Assembly (NCBI RefSeq): GCF_029846235.1
Contig: NZ_JARVWP010000016.1
Location: 62,001-126,000, forward strand
Origin: Bradyrhizobium sp. CER78
GTDB taxonomy: Bacteria > Pseudomonadota > Alphaproteobacteria > Rhizobiales > Xanthobacteraceae
Length of the DNA: 64,000 nucleotides
Reading direction: 5' to 3'
Position 1 is the stretch's first letter, and every line of letters starts with the position of its first letter. Shown here in pieces: positions 9,358-17,827 of the stretch. Both the position numbers and the translations under genes were made by a program. The notes beneath the pieces were generated by a model, which was given only the letters and a program-made list of their open reading frames with translations, did no database searches and was not told where the DNA came from.

Positions 9358-10713
9358 ATGTCGATGATTTCGGCGCGCATCGAGCGCCTGCCGTTCGCGC
9401 GTTTCCATGTGCACCTGCTGCTGATGGGTGGCCTCGGCTATCTGTTCGACGCGATGGATGCCGCAGTGCTGGCGTTCATCCTGCCGGTGCTGCGCACCGC
9501 CTGGGGGCTGACCAATGTCGAGACCGGCGTGCTCGGCAGCAGCACCTTCGTCGGCTATCTCTTTGGCGCGCTACTGGCGGGGACGCTGGGCGATTTGATC
9601 GGCCGCCGGGCGGTGATGATGTCGGCGCTGGCGCTCTACAGCGTGGCCTCGCTGGTCAGCGCGGCGGTGGATAGCTGGCCGGCGTTCTTTGCCGCCCGCG
9701 TCGTCGCCGGCATGGGCACCGGCGCGGAAAGCGCGATCATCGCGCCGTATCTCGCGGAGTTCGTGGCGCGGCGTTACCGCGGTGCCTTCACCGGCGCGCT
9801 CGCCGGCTTCTTCTCCTTCGGCTTCGTCGCCGCCGCCTTGCTCGGCTATTTCATCGTGCCGGCCTACGAGAACGGCTGGCGTATCGTGCTCATCATCACC
9901 GCGGTGCCGGTCGTGATGCTGCTGTGGTGGCGAAGGTCGCTGCCGGAATCGCCGCGCTGGCTGGAAAGCCGCGGCAGGGCGAAGGAGGCCGAAGCGGTGC
10001 TCGACAAGATCGAGGCTGTCTTCGCGCGCGAAGGCCGCGTGCTGCCGGCTCCGGTCCCCGAGCCCGTGCTGCCTGCCGTATCGTCGGGAACGCTGCTGAG
10101 CAATTTTGCGGCGCTGCTGGCCGGCCGCCAGGCCCGCATCACCACCATGACCTGGATCATGTGGCTGTCGATCACCTTCAGCTACTATTCCTTCTTCGTC
10201 TGGATTCCGGGCCTCTTGGTGCAGAACGGCATGAGCATCACCAAGAGCTTCGGCTATTCGCTCGCGATGTATTGCGCGCAGGTGCCCGGCTATTTCACCG
10301 CCGCTTTCTTCAATGAACGGATCGGGCGGCAGGCGACGATTGCGACCTATATGCTGCTCGGCGGCGTCAGCGCGCTCGGGCTCGCCTTTGCCAGGAGCGA
10401 TGGTGAGATCATGACGGCTGGCCTGCTGCTGTCGTTCTTCATGAACGGCACCTATGCGGGCGTCTATGCCTACACGGCCGAGGTGTTCCCGACATCGATC
10501 CGCACCACCGGAGCCGGGCTCGCATCCGCGATCGGCCGCATCGGTGCGATCGCAGCGCCGATCCTGGTCGGCTACCTCTATCCGAACTTCGGCTTTGCCG
10601 GCGTGTTCGGCGTCACCACGTCGGTCCTCTTGATCGGCGCGCTCACCGTCGTGCTGATGGGCGTGCCGACGCGCGGCCGGTCGCTGGAAGATATTGCAAG
10701 CGAAGCGGCGTGA
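9358..10713 (+). CDS. MFS transporter (aromatic acid/sugar-type symporter)
   Basis: This 451-residue major-facilitator protein has about twelve transmembrane helices. The first is followed by DAMDAAVLAFILP, where the acidic pair is typical of the aromatic-acid:H+ symporter group. The loop motif GDLIGRRAVMM lies between helices 2 and 3, and PESPRWL lies after helix 6. The ATG at 9358 follows GGAGGGGGG. The amidohydrolase gene starts 32 bp after its stop, so the pair probably forms an operon for uptake and hydrolysis of one compound, controlled by the divergent LysR. Confidence 0.92.
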   Translation: MSMISARIERLPFARFHVHLLLMGGLGYLFDAMDAAVLAFILPVLRTAWGLTNVETGVLGSSTFVGYLFGALLAGTLGDLIGRRAVMMSALALYSVASLVSAAVDSWPAFFAARVVAGMGTGAESAIIAPYLAEFVARRYRGAFTGALAGFFSFGFVAAALLGYFIVPAYENGWRIVLIITAVPVVMLLWWRRSLPESPRWLESRGRAKEAEAVLDKIEAVFAREGRVLPAPVPEPVLPAVSSGTLLSNFAALLAGRQARITTMTWIMWLSITFSYYSFFVWIPGLLVQNGMSITKSFGYSLAMYCAQVPGYFTAAFFNERIGRQATIATYMLLGGVSALGLAFARSDGEIMTAGLLLSFFMNGTYAGVYAYTAEVFPTSIRTTGAGLASAIGRIGAIAAPILVGYLYPNFGFAGVFGVTTSVLLIGALTVVLMGVPTRGRSLEDIASEAA

Positions 10714-10745
10714 CCCCGCCGGCCGCGTCCTGACAGGAGACTCTC

Positions 10746-11990
10746 ATGCCAACAATTCTCTTCAAGAATGCCGCGCTGCTCGACCCGCTGCGCTCCGACC
10801 TGCTCGAAGGGCACCACGTGCTGGTCGAGGATCGCTTGATCAAGGAGGTGTCCGACCGGCCGATCGAGGCTTCGGCCCATCGGGTCATCGACCTCAAGGG
10901 CAAGACCCTGATGCCCGGCCTGATCGACCTGCACGTGCATGCGGTCGCCGTCGAGCTCGATTTGTCGCAGCAGGCCCGGATGGCGAACGTGCTGGTGACG
11001 CTGCGCTCGACCATGCTGTTGCGCGGCATGCTGAAGCGCGGCTTCACCACCGTCCGCGATGCCGGCGGCGCCGGCTATGCGCTGAAGCAGGCGATCGACA
11101 CCGGCCTGACCGATGGTCCGCGGTTGTTCGTCTCCGGCCGCGCGCTCAGCCAGACCGGCGGCCATGGCGACGGGCGTGCCCGCTCGGATTATCTGGCCGA
11201 TCCGACCTGCTCCTGCTGCGTGCGGGTCGGCGCCATCGCGCGCGTCGTCGACGGCGTCGATGCGGTGCGCAAGGCGGTGCGCGAGGAGCTGCAGATGGGC
11301 GCCGACCAGATCAAGATCATGGCCTCCGGCGGCGTCGCTTCGCCGACCGATCCGATCGGCGCCTACGGTTATTCCGAGGACGAGATCCGCGCCATCGTCG
11401 CGGAGGCGAAGGCGCGGCACACCTATGTGCTGGCCCATGCCTATACCGCGGAGGCGATCGAGCGCGCGGTGCGCTGCGGCGTTCGCACCATCGAGCACGG
11501 CAATCTGATTGATCTTCCGACCGCGCGCCTGATGGCGGAGAAGGGCGCCTATGTGGTGCCGACCCTCGTCACCTACGAGGCATTGGCCAATGAGGGCGCG
11601 AAATACGGCCTGCCCGCGGCGAGCGTCGCCAAGATCGCCGACGTGCGCGACGCCGGCCTGCGCTCGCTCGCGATCTATCGCGAGGCCGGCGTCAAGATGG
11701 GGTTCGGCACCGACCTGCTCGGACCGTCGCAGCGCTTGCAGAGCGACGAGTTCCGCATCCGTGCCGAGCTGCTCGGCCCGCAGGCGGTGATCGCGAGTGC
11801 GACCGTCGTGGGCGCCGAAGTGCTCGGCATGGAAGGCAAGCTCGGCCGGATCGCGCCGGAGGCCTTCGCCGACCTGCTGGTCGTGGAAGGCAATCCGCTG
11901 CGCGATGTGACTTGTCTGCTCGGCCAGGGCGAGCATATTCCGATGGTGATGAAGGCAGGCCACGCCGAGGTGGACCGGCTGGGCGAGTAA
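10746..11990 (+). CDS. Imidazolonepropionase-like metal-dependent amidohydrolase
   Basis: This 414-residue enzyme is an amidohydrolase-superfamily TIM barrel. The metal-binding HVH is at residues 63-65, a lysine in QIKIMASGG is likely the carbamylated bridging ligand, HAYT and EHGN supply further His ligands, and FGTD supplies the catalytic Asp. Relatives include imidazolonepropionase-like proteins and the Sgx9260-type carboxypeptidases that split N-acyl-lysine or proline peptides. It acts in the cytosol on whatever the upstream MFS carrier imports. A GGAGA ribosome-binding site precedes the ATG. The exact substrate cannot be told. Confidence 0.9.
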   Translation: MPTILFKNAALLDPLRSDLLEGHHVLVEDRLIKEVSDRPIEASAHRVIDLKGKTLMPGLIDLHVHAVAVELDLSQQARMANVLVTLRSTMLLRGMLKRGFTTVRDAGGAGYALKQAIDTGLTDGPRLFVSGRALSQTGGHGDGRARSDYLADPTCSCCVRVGAIARVVDGVDAVRKAVREELQMGADQIKIMASGGVASPTDPIGAYGYSEDEIRAIVAEAKARHTYVLAHAYTAEAIERAVRCGVRTIEHGNLIDLPTARLMAEKGAYVVPTLVTYEALANEGAKYGLPAASVAKIADVRDAGLRSLAIYREAGVKMGFGTDLLGPSQRLQSDEFRIRAELLGPQAVIASATVVGAEVLGMEGKLGRIAPEAFADLLVVEGNPLRDVTCLLGQGEHIPMVMKAGHAEVDRLGE

Positions 11991-12152
11991 GCGCCTGAGC
12001 ACGCTCGCGGGCAGAGCGCTCGTTCTCGCGGCGTCACGCGGAAGCTGGTGACGCCGATTTAACCGATCACATTGCTCTTGGCAGCGTTGACGCGGCGGGG
12101 CGGAAGCACGACATATCGCGTGCCGACCCCACCCGCCGCTCCGGAGCCAGCC

Positions 12153-13349
12153 ATGAACGCGCCCAACATCGATTCCGTCACGCCGCAGTCCGACGGCGAC
12201 GTTGTGAACTGGCTGACCAACGAAACGCGCGACCAGCGATTCATCGACAACATCTTCGCCGAGCTGTGCCTGCGGCTGCAGCGCACCGGCATTCCGCTCA
12301 AGCGGGCGACGATGAATCTGCTGATCCAGCATCCGCAATGGCTCGGCGCCCGGATCATCTGGGCCGACGGGAAGCGCGAGGCTGAGATCACGCGGGTGGA
12401 CTACGATGTCCAGCAGCGATCGGAATATATCGGCAGTCCGGTCTATGAAATCCATCAGGGCGCCGGCGAGGTGCGCGAGAAGCTCGAACGCGACCCGTCA
12501 CAGGGCCGCAAGCACGCGCTCTTTGACGATATGCGCGCGCAGGGCCTGACCGACTATGTGGCCTGGCCGCTGCTGCATACGCTCGGCAAGCGGCATGTCG
12601 TGACCTTTGCGACCGACCGTGCCGGCGGCTTCGATGAGGCTGATATCGCCGAACTGCGGAAGGTGATGCCGGTGCTGGCGCTGGTCAGCGAGATCCGGAT
12701 GAAGAACCGCCTGGCGCGGACGCTGCTCGAGACCTATGTCGGGTCGCATGCCGGCGAGATGATCCTGGCCGGTGCCACGCGGCGGGGCAGCGGCACCACG
12801 GTACGTGCCGCGATCATGATCTGCGACCTCAGGGATTTCACCCGGATATCGGACTCCTGGCCGCGCGATGACGTTATCGATCTCCTGAACGATTATTTCG
12901 ATGCGATGTCGGAGCCGATCGCGCGGCATGGCGGGGAAATCCTGAAGTTCATCGGCGACGGGCTGCTCGCCATTTTTCCGCTCAGCGACCCCAAGGCCTG
13001 CGCCAACCTGCTGCATGCGGTGGCCGAGGCGCGGCTGGCGATGGCGGCGCTGAGCGAAAAGAACAGCATGATGGGCCGGGCGCCGATGAACTACGGCATC
13101 GGCGTTCATGTCGGCGACGTCATGTACGGCAATATCGGCTCGCGCAGCCGGCTCGACTTCACCGTGATCGGTCCTGCGGTGAACATGGCCTCGCGCCTCG
13201 AAGCGCTGACCAAGCAGTTGAAAAGGAACGTGCTGCTGTCGCGCGCATTCGCCGATCTGGTCGAGCATGATTTCGCGCTCGAGCATGTCGGCGAGCATGC
13301 CGTGCGCGGCTTCAGCGAGCCGATCGAGCTATTTGCCTATAACGGTTGA
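12153..13349 (+). CDS. Class III adenylate/guanylate cyclase-domain protein
   Basis: The 398-residue protein ends in a class III nucleotide cyclase domain (about residues 225-390) with the metal site MICDLRDFTRISD, the GDGLLAIFP segment, and GNIGSRSRLDFTVIGPAVNMASR, which holds the dimer-interface catalytic residues. The N-terminal 200 residues form a soluble sensory region without clear membrane helices. The family makes cAMP or cGMP from ATP or GTP. Bradyrhizobia carry many such cyclases. The ATG at 12153 follows GGAG and precedes the first residues that look conserved. The gene is convergent with the chloride channel gene, with 20 bp between the stops. Confidence 0.9.
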   Translation: MNAPNIDSVTPQSDGDVVNWLTNETRDQRFIDNIFAELCLRLQRTGIPLKRATMNLLIQHPQWLGARIIWADGKREAEITRVDYDVQQRSEYIGSPVYEIHQGAGEVREKLERDPSQGRKHALFDDMRAQGLTDYVAWPLLHTLGKRHVVTFATDRAGGFDEADIAELRKVMPVLALVSEIRMKNRLARTLLETYVGSHAGEMILAGATRRGSGTTVRAAIMICDLRDFTRISDSWPRDDVIDLLNDYFDAMSEPIARHGGEILKFIGDGLLAIFPLSDPKACANLLHAVAEARLAMAALSEKNSMMGRAPMNYGIGVHVGDVMYGNIGSRSRLDFTVIGPAVNMASRLEALTKQLKRNVLLSRAFADLVEHDFALEHVGEHAVRGFSEPIELFAYNG

Positions 13350-13369
13350 AGTCTGACCGGCCGGAAATC

Positions 13370-14683
13370 TCAGGCCGGCGTCGTCTTCTGCGCCGGCGAG
13401 GCCCGGTCGATGAATCCCTTGGCGAGGGCGTGATAGACGCCCTCCTTGCAGATCAGGCGCGAACTGGCGTGGGCGATCAGGGCCGCGGCCATCAGCGGCA
13501 CCACCATTGCGTGATTGTCGGTCATCTCGGTGACGATCACGAAGGCCGTAATGGGCGCCTGAACCACGCCTGCGAAGTATGACACCATGCCGAGCAGCAT
13601 GATGGCCGGCAGCGGCGCGCCGTGAAACAGCGGGGCGATGTTGGAGCCGAGCCCGGCGCCGACCGCGAGCGAGGGCGCGAAGATGCCGCCCGGCATGCCG
13701 CTGATCGAGGCAAATGTGGTTGCGAGGAATTTCCACACGCTGAAGCTCGTGGGCAATTGTGACCCGGCTTCGAGCGCAGACTTCACCTGCTGATATCCCG
13801 TGCCGTAGATCGCGCCGTCGGAAGCAATGCCGCAGATCGCCGCCGCCAATCCGCAGATCGCGGCAAAGCCGACCGGATAGCGCTTGATCGCGCGCCCGGC
13901 CGGATTGGCAAACCCGCGTGCCATCGCGATCAGGATGCGGCTGAACAGGCCGCCGGCCAGACCGCCGGCCACGCCGCAGAGCGGGATCGCGAGCCAGTCG
14001 GCGCCGTTGCGCAAGCCCGTCGCGCTGGTGCCGAAATAGGTGTAGTTGCCCATCAGCGCGAGCGAGGTCAGGCCCGCGGCGATCACCGCGCCGATGATCA
14101 GGCTGGAGGTTCGCGTCTCGAAGGCGCGGCTCATTTCCTCGATGCCGAACACGATTCCCGCGAGCGGCGTGTTGAAGGCTGCCGCGACACCCGCGGCCGC
14201 GCCGGCAAGGATCAGGCCGGGCTGGCGGCGGGGCGAGAAGCGGCCGAGCGCAAACATGATCGATGCGCCGATCTGCACCGTCGGTCCCTCGCGCCCGACC
14301 GATGCGCCACACAGCAGGCCGAACAGGGTCAGCAGGATCTTGCCGGCCGCAATGCGCAGCGAAACGAGGTTTTCGCGGGCGGTCTGGTCGGTCAGATGGC
14401 GCGCAGCGATCGCCTGCGGGATGCCGCTGCCTTGCGCGTTCTGAAAGAAGCGATTGGTCAGGAAAACCGACAGCGCGAAGCCGGCGGGCGTGAGCAGCAG
14501 CGAGGCATAACGGAAATGCGACACCACCGCGCCAAAGGCGATCTGTGCCCAATCGGCGAGCTGTGCGAGCGCGACGGCCGCCGCGCCGACCGCAATGCCG
14601 CCCAGCAAGAAGATGGCCCGGCGCTGCCAACGCGCGGAGACGATTCTGAAGAGCCGCCGCTGGCGGTTGGAGGGGAAGGTCAT
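13370..14683 (-). CDS. clcA: CLC-family chloride channel / H+:Cl- antiporter
   Basis: This 437-residue inner-membrane protein carries the CLC selectivity motifs in order: GSGIPQ (residues 85-90), GREGPTVQIGA with gating Glu132, GIFAPSLAVGA, and a C-terminal Tyr region. The Glu pair in FGIEEM (182-183) matches the internal proton glutamate of E. coli ClcA. Both glutamates are present, so an exchanger is more likely than a pure channel. Such proteins help acid resistance and charge balance. No C-terminal CBS domains are present. Confidence 0.93.
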   Translation of the reverse strand: MTFPSNRQRRLFRIVSARWQRRAIFLLGGIAVGAAAVALAQLADWAQIAFGAVVSHFRYASLLLTPAGFALSVFLTNRFFQNAQGSGIPQAIAARHLTDQTARENLVSLRIAAGKILLTLFGLLCGASVGREGPTVQIGASIMFALGRFSPRRQPGLILAGAAAGVAAAFNTPLAGIVFGIEEMSRAFETRTSSLIIGAVIAAGLTSLALMGNYTYFGTSATGLRNGADWLAIPLCGVAGGLAGGLFSRILIAMARGFANPAGRAIKRYPVGFAAICGLAAAICGIASDGAIYGTGYQQVKSALEAGSQLPTSFSVWKFLATTFASISGMPGGIFAPSLAVGAGLGSNIAPLFHGAPLPAIMLLGMVSYFAGVVQAPITAFVIVTEMTDNHAMVVPLMAAALIAHASSRLICKEGVYHALAKGFIDRASPAQKTTPA

Positions 14684-14845
14684 GCTGGCGGATTCTGGCT
14701 CATGTCGTGGTCCGATACGAAACGGATCACGTCATTCCTAGCACGCGTCAATGGAGTGCGAAGCTCAAGAAATCAGCAAGATATGTCGGCGCAATCGCCA
14801 GATCGCGGTGCTGAAAACGGCGCCCGCCGTCTAGCTCCGGCGCCG

Positions 14846-15226
14846 CTATTTTCTCGGAAACAGGCGGTCGCGGATGTAGCGCGAGGTCGCCGTCAGGCGG
14901 ATTCCGCGGGGCTTCTGCCAGGCGGCGCGGTCGATCTCCTTCTTGTCGCCGATCGCCAGCCGTCCCTTGGCGTTCTTGGCGATGAAGATCGCGTCGCTCA
15001 TCCTGCGGCCGGAACGCTTGTTCTTGGCCGTCACTTCCTTCCACAGGCTGAGCCTGCCGAGCTTGAGCTTCGGCAGCTCTTCCTTGATCTCGCGCTTGAT
15101 GCAATCCTTTCCGGTCTCGCGCGCGCGCCTGCGGCCGCCGGGGAACATCCACAGCCCGTCAGATCGGCGTCGAACCAGAAGAACCTTGCCGCGCTTCGCG
15201 GCAACCAGCTTGGAGGACTTGGTCAT
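14846..15226 (-). CDS. NUDIX hydrolase
   Basis: This 126-residue protein has a NUDIX box: GLWMFPGGRRRARET is followed by REIKEEL, giving the G-x5-E-x7-RE-x2-EE pattern with small departures at the first Glu. The family removes nucleoside diphosphates from compounds linked to a further group, for example oxidised nucleotides or diphosphoinositol-like substrates. The ATG at 15226 is the start that gives a family-like N-terminus. The open frame extends to 15526 without similarity. A perfect palindrome 40 bp upstream suggests dedicated repression. Confidence 0.85.
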   Translation of the reverse strand: MTKSSKLVAAKRGKVLLVRRRSDGLWMFPGGRRRARETGKDCIKREIKEELPKLKLGRLSLWKEVTAKNKRSGRRMSDAIFIAKNAKGRLAIGDKKEIDRAAWQKPRGIRLTATSRYIRDRLFPRK

Positions 15227-15266
15227 GTACTGCGCAATGATCGAAACAGAATCTGGTCCTATTCTA

Positions 15267-15290
15267 ACTTGTCTACTTAGGTAGACAAGT
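15267..15290. promoter_or_regulatory. Perfect 24-bp palindromic operator upstream of the NUDIX gene
   Basis: ACTTGTCTAC, TTAG, GTAGACAAGT form perfect 10-bp arms around a 4-base centre. The site is 41-64 bp upstream of the NUDIX start, at promoter distance, and is too AT-rich with too short a T-run to look like a terminator. A TetR- or MarR-type dimer is the likely binder. No such gene is in the immediate vicinity. Confidence 0.6.
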
Positions 15291-15643
15291 TTTAATGGTG
15301 CATTGTTCCACAGCCATGTGTCGGCTGTTTGTCTGCGGCAGCAGCCTGCACTCGGAGCTTTGACGACGCGCATATCCGGTGAGGAGAAGGCGGCAAAATG
15401 ACAGAGACCGTCAGCTGTGACGGTCTGTCGCGCCTTCGCTGCGTCTCGGTGCTTTGCGTGCGTTCGCGTGATCCTCGGCCATGCGCGCTCGTCGGTGGCG
15501 AATCTCGCTGCATCGAACATCGTCACGTTGAGCTCGTGACCGTGATGATGTCAGCAGTTCCGGCGGGAAGGAACTGGCCCGATCGCGTTTCGATGACAAC
15601 ATCCGCGACGACGGCTCCGCTGCTTGTCATCACTTGACTCAAT
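15291..15643. other. Gap without a convincing gene
   Basis: Short frames exist on both strands in this stretch (for example 15398-15637 plus and 15411-15602 minus). None has a good ribosome-binding site or recognisable protein character. I treat it as non-coding spacer upstream of the SOS-boxed small genes. Confidence 0.5.
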
Positions 15644-15658
15644 GTTCTTGTTTTGTTC
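15644..15658 (+). promoter_or_regulatory. LexA (SOS) box of the alphaproteobacterial type
   Basis: GTTC, TTGTTTT, GTTC reproduces exactly the direct-repeat SOS box GTTC-N7-GTTC used by LexA in Rhizobiales. It lies 33 bp upstream of the ATG at 15691, so the following small genes should be repressed by LexA and induced by DNA damage. Confidence 0.75.
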
Positions 15659-15690
15659 TAATTGCCTTCCACCGTGAATAGGAGGCCGCC

Positions 15691-15987
15691 ATGGACAACC
15701 GTATCAGCGAAATTCGCAGGCAGATCAGGGCGCTGCGCGTCAGCATGCTCGAGGCCGAGGCGATCATGCGACAGCAGATCAGCCGGGACGAGGACTGCGC
15801 CTTCGTCGCCGGAGACCTCCTGAAGATGCGGCTGGTGATGAGCCGTCTGGTCGAAGAGCGGGCCGTGCTGGGCGACCGCGACCCGATCATCGTGCATGCG
15901 AGCGTTGCTCCGCGCCGCCGGGCGGCGACACCCATCTTTCTTCGCGCGGCGAAGAAAGAACTCGTCGCCGGCGAAGCGCGTGCCTGA
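15691..15987 (+). CDS. Small hypothetical protein, first gene of an SOS-boxed operon
   Basis: This 98-residue protein is not recognised. The first 60 residues (starting MDNRISEIRRQIRALR) are rich in Arg, Leu, Met and Glu and look like an amphipathic helical hairpin. The tail is basic (RRRAATP, RAAKKE). The start has AGGAGG at good spacing. The SOS box at 15644 lies just upstream. Its last 8 bases overlap the next small gene, so translation is probably coupled. A role in the DNA-damage response is an inference from the promoter only. Confidence 0.65.
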   Translation: MDNRISEIRRQIRALRVSMLEAEAIMRQQISRDEDCAFVAGDLLKMRLVMSRLVEERAVLGDRDPIIVHASVAPRRRAATPIFLRAAKKELVAGEARA

Positions 15988-16180
15988 TGACGCCGTCAGG
16001 ACGCAGCGGCTGCGCGCCGAGTTGCGCGCGCTCGATTCATCCGTGAACCGGCTCAGGCGTGCCGGGCGCGACAGTGCGTCTGCGCAGCTTTTGCTGTCGC
16101 GCAAGCGCGCCGAGCTGGAAGATGTGATTTGCCGGAGGAAAGATGAGAGAGCCGCTTCGGTATTTCCACGACAGCGATGA
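15980..16180 (+). CDS. Small hypothetical helical protein
   Basis: This 66-residue frame begins at a GTG that overlaps the stop of the preceding gene (GTGCCTGA). The product has a heptad-like helical stretch (RLRAELRALDSSVNRLRR) and a second helix (AQLLLSRKRAELEDVI). That is the same two-helix, Arg- and Glu-rich style as its upstream neighbour, and it may be a shorter relative. It overlaps the next gene by 38 bp, which is more than usual, so the true stop or start of one of the two could differ. Confidence 0.5.
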   Translation: MPDDAVRTQRLRAELRALDSSVNRLRRAGRDSASAQLLLSRKRAELEDVICRRKDERAASVFPRQR

Positions 16181-16370
16181 TCATGCGCCCTGGATCAAGG
16201 CGCTGGCCGAGGTTCGGCACATGGCAACGCGGGAAGGCTGGTGCTTTCACCACGTGCAGGCGATCATCGTGGCGATCGACCAGTATGCGGAGGCAGCACT
16301 CGGCAACCGCGAGTTTTTCCTCAACCGCCCGCAGACCGTCGGCCCAAGGCGGCGAGGCGAGGTGCCCTAG
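16143..16370 (+). CDS. Small hypothetical protein
   Basis: This 75-residue protein (MREPLRYFHDSDDHAPW at its start) has a good GGAGGA ribosome-binding site directly before the ATG. It is rich in His, Trp and Ala (HHVQAIIVAIDQYAEAALGNREFF) and looks like a compact soluble helical protein with a basic end. I do not recognise a family. It is the third gene of the run behind the SOS box and could be co-induced with it. Confidence 0.65.
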   Translation: MREPLRYFHDSDDHAPWIKALAEVRHMATREGWCFHHVQAIIVAIDQYAEAALGNREFFLNRPQTVGPRRRGEVP

Positions 16371-16499
16371 CGCGTTTTCGACCGGGCGGTCGCAATCGAC
16401 ACGCGGCTTTTCTCGCGTCCTGTTCAAGAGAGGGGAACGAAGAGCAAAGCTCGGACAGGTCATGCCGCGAGAATACGAAGGTGTGTCCCATTCTCATCT

Positions 16500-16600
16500 G
16501 TCATCGCCCGGCTTGACCGGGCGATCCAGTACGCCGCGGCCTCTCGGCTCAAGCACTGGCGTCTCTGGAATACTGGATCACCCGCTTTCGGGGTGATGAC
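16500..16600. repeat. Intergenic palindromic repeat 1
   Basis: The arms at 16500-16531 and 16571-16600 are imperfect inverted copies (GTCATCGCCCGG...GGATCCAGTA against TACTGGATCACCC...GGTGATGAC). The unit looks like a dispersed palindromic element of the kind scattered between Bradyrhizobium genes. No coding potential is seen. Confidence 0.55.
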
Positions 16601-16641
16601 ACTACGTTGTGCGGCATCTTGAATCGAGAACTGTCCCAAGT

Positions 16642-16762
16642 GTCGTCCTGGCGAAAGCCAGGACCCATTACCCCAAATCTTAATTGATGCGCGACGCTGG
16701 GGCCGCGATCCCGTTCATCACCGAATTCGGTGGTTATGGGTCCTGGCTTTCGCCAGGACGAC
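16642..16762. repeat. Intergenic palindromic repeat 2 with perfect 27-bp arms
   Basis: The arm at 16642-16668 is exactly reverse-complementary to 16736-16762. Each arm also contains an inner hairpin (CCTGG, CGAAAG, CCAGG). The 67-bp centre is partly self-complementary, so the whole 121 bp can fold into one long stem. It ends about 180 bp before the transglycosylase gene. Confidence 0.7.
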
Positions 16763-16943
16763 GGCTGTGAATATGGACTCATCCGGGCCACCGGTCGGGA
16801 TGGTCAACCCGCCACAGCCGACATATCGTGACGATCCGCGGCCGAATCTGAGGCGGATCGTTCATCGCCGGGTCATCTACGTCAGGCCATCGTCAGCACC
16901 GCGCCCGCGGGGGCGGCGGCACATTTTGCGGAGGAGGTTTCGG

Positions 16944-17741
16944 ATGATCAGGGGCTGGCAGATTGCGACGTCGGCGCTCGCCATCGTCGTGATGGTTGCA
17001 ACGCTGGGCACAACGGCGAATGCGGCGCAGTGCGGCAACGGGCCCGGCGGGTTCGAAGCCTGGAAGGCGCAGTTTGCCGGCGAGGCGCGGGCCAAGGGCG
17101 TTGGCGCCACCGCGATCGATGCGTTGATGCAGGCGCATTATGCCAGTGCGACGATTGCCGCGGATCGCGGCCAGCGCAGCTTCGGCCTGTCGCTCGAGCA
17201 GTTCATGGCCAAGCGGGGATCGGCGACCATCGTGGCGCGCGGCCGTTCGCTGAAGCAGTCGCAGGCGGCGATGTTCGCCTCGATCCAGCAGCGCTACGGC
17301 GTGCCGCCGGGACCGCTGATCGCGATCTGGGGCATGGAAAGCGGCTTCGGCAGCCAGCGCGGCAACCAGAACATGCTGTCGTCGATCGCAACGCTCGCCT
17401 ATGACTGCCGGCGTCCGGAGTTCTTCACCGAGCAGCTCTATGCCGCGCTGAAGCTGATCGATCGCGGCAGCCTGTCCGGCAGCACGCGCGGCTCGATGCA
17501 TGGTGAGATCGGCCAGACCCAGTTCATGCCGAAGAACGTCCTTGCCTATGGTGTCGGCAATCTCGACGTCGCCGCCAACGCGCTGGCCTCGACGGCGAAT
17601 TTCCTGCGCGCCAATGGCTGGCGCGCCGGCGCCGGCTACCAGCCCGGGGAACCTAACTTCGCTGCGATCGAGGCATGGAACGCGGCAGGCGTCTATCAGA
17701 AGGCGATCGCCATCATGGGACGGCAGATCGACGGCCAATGA
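16944..17741 (+). CDS. Lytic murein transglycosylase, MltB-like (SLT_2)
   Basis: This 265-residue exported enzyme has a signal peptide (about residues 1-27, ending ANA) and an SLT_2-type catalytic domain. The active Glu lies in IWGMESGFG (Glu132), followed by LSSIATLAYDCRRPEFF and GEIGQTQFMPKN. It cleaves the MurNAc-GlcNAc bond of peptidoglycan with 1,6-anhydro product formation, in the periplasm. The C-terminal peptidoglycan-binding domain of longer MltB proteins is absent. The ATG at 16944 follows GGAGGAGG. An open frame reaches back to 16767 but would hide the signal peptide. Confidence 0.92.
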   Translation: MIRGWQIATSALAIVVMVATLGTTANAAQCGNGPGGFEAWKAQFAGEARAKGVGATAIDALMQAHYASATIAADRGQRSFGLSLEQFMAKRGSATIVARGRSLKQSQAAMFASIQQRYGVPPGPLIAIWGMESGFGSQRGNQNMLSSIATLAYDCRRPEFFTEQLYAALKLIDRGSLSGSTRGSMHGEIGQTQFMPKNVLAYGVGNLDVAANALASTANFLRANGWRAGAGYQPGEPNFAAIEAWNAAGVYQKAIAIMGRQIDGQ

Positions 17742-17827
17742 GCGCAGGGAGCGGTTCCTTCACCGCCTGTTAACCCAACGGTGCCCAGATCGTTTGCGGT
17801 GAAACGGAGCAGGTGGAAACAAGCTCC

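Noticed and set aside
10578..12455. A 625-residue open frame on the minus strand, opposite the amidohydrolase gene
   Set aside because: It lies antisense to a well supported enzyme, has low-complexity Arg/His/Gln-rich translation and no ribosome-binding site. Long antisense frames are expected in GC-rich genes.
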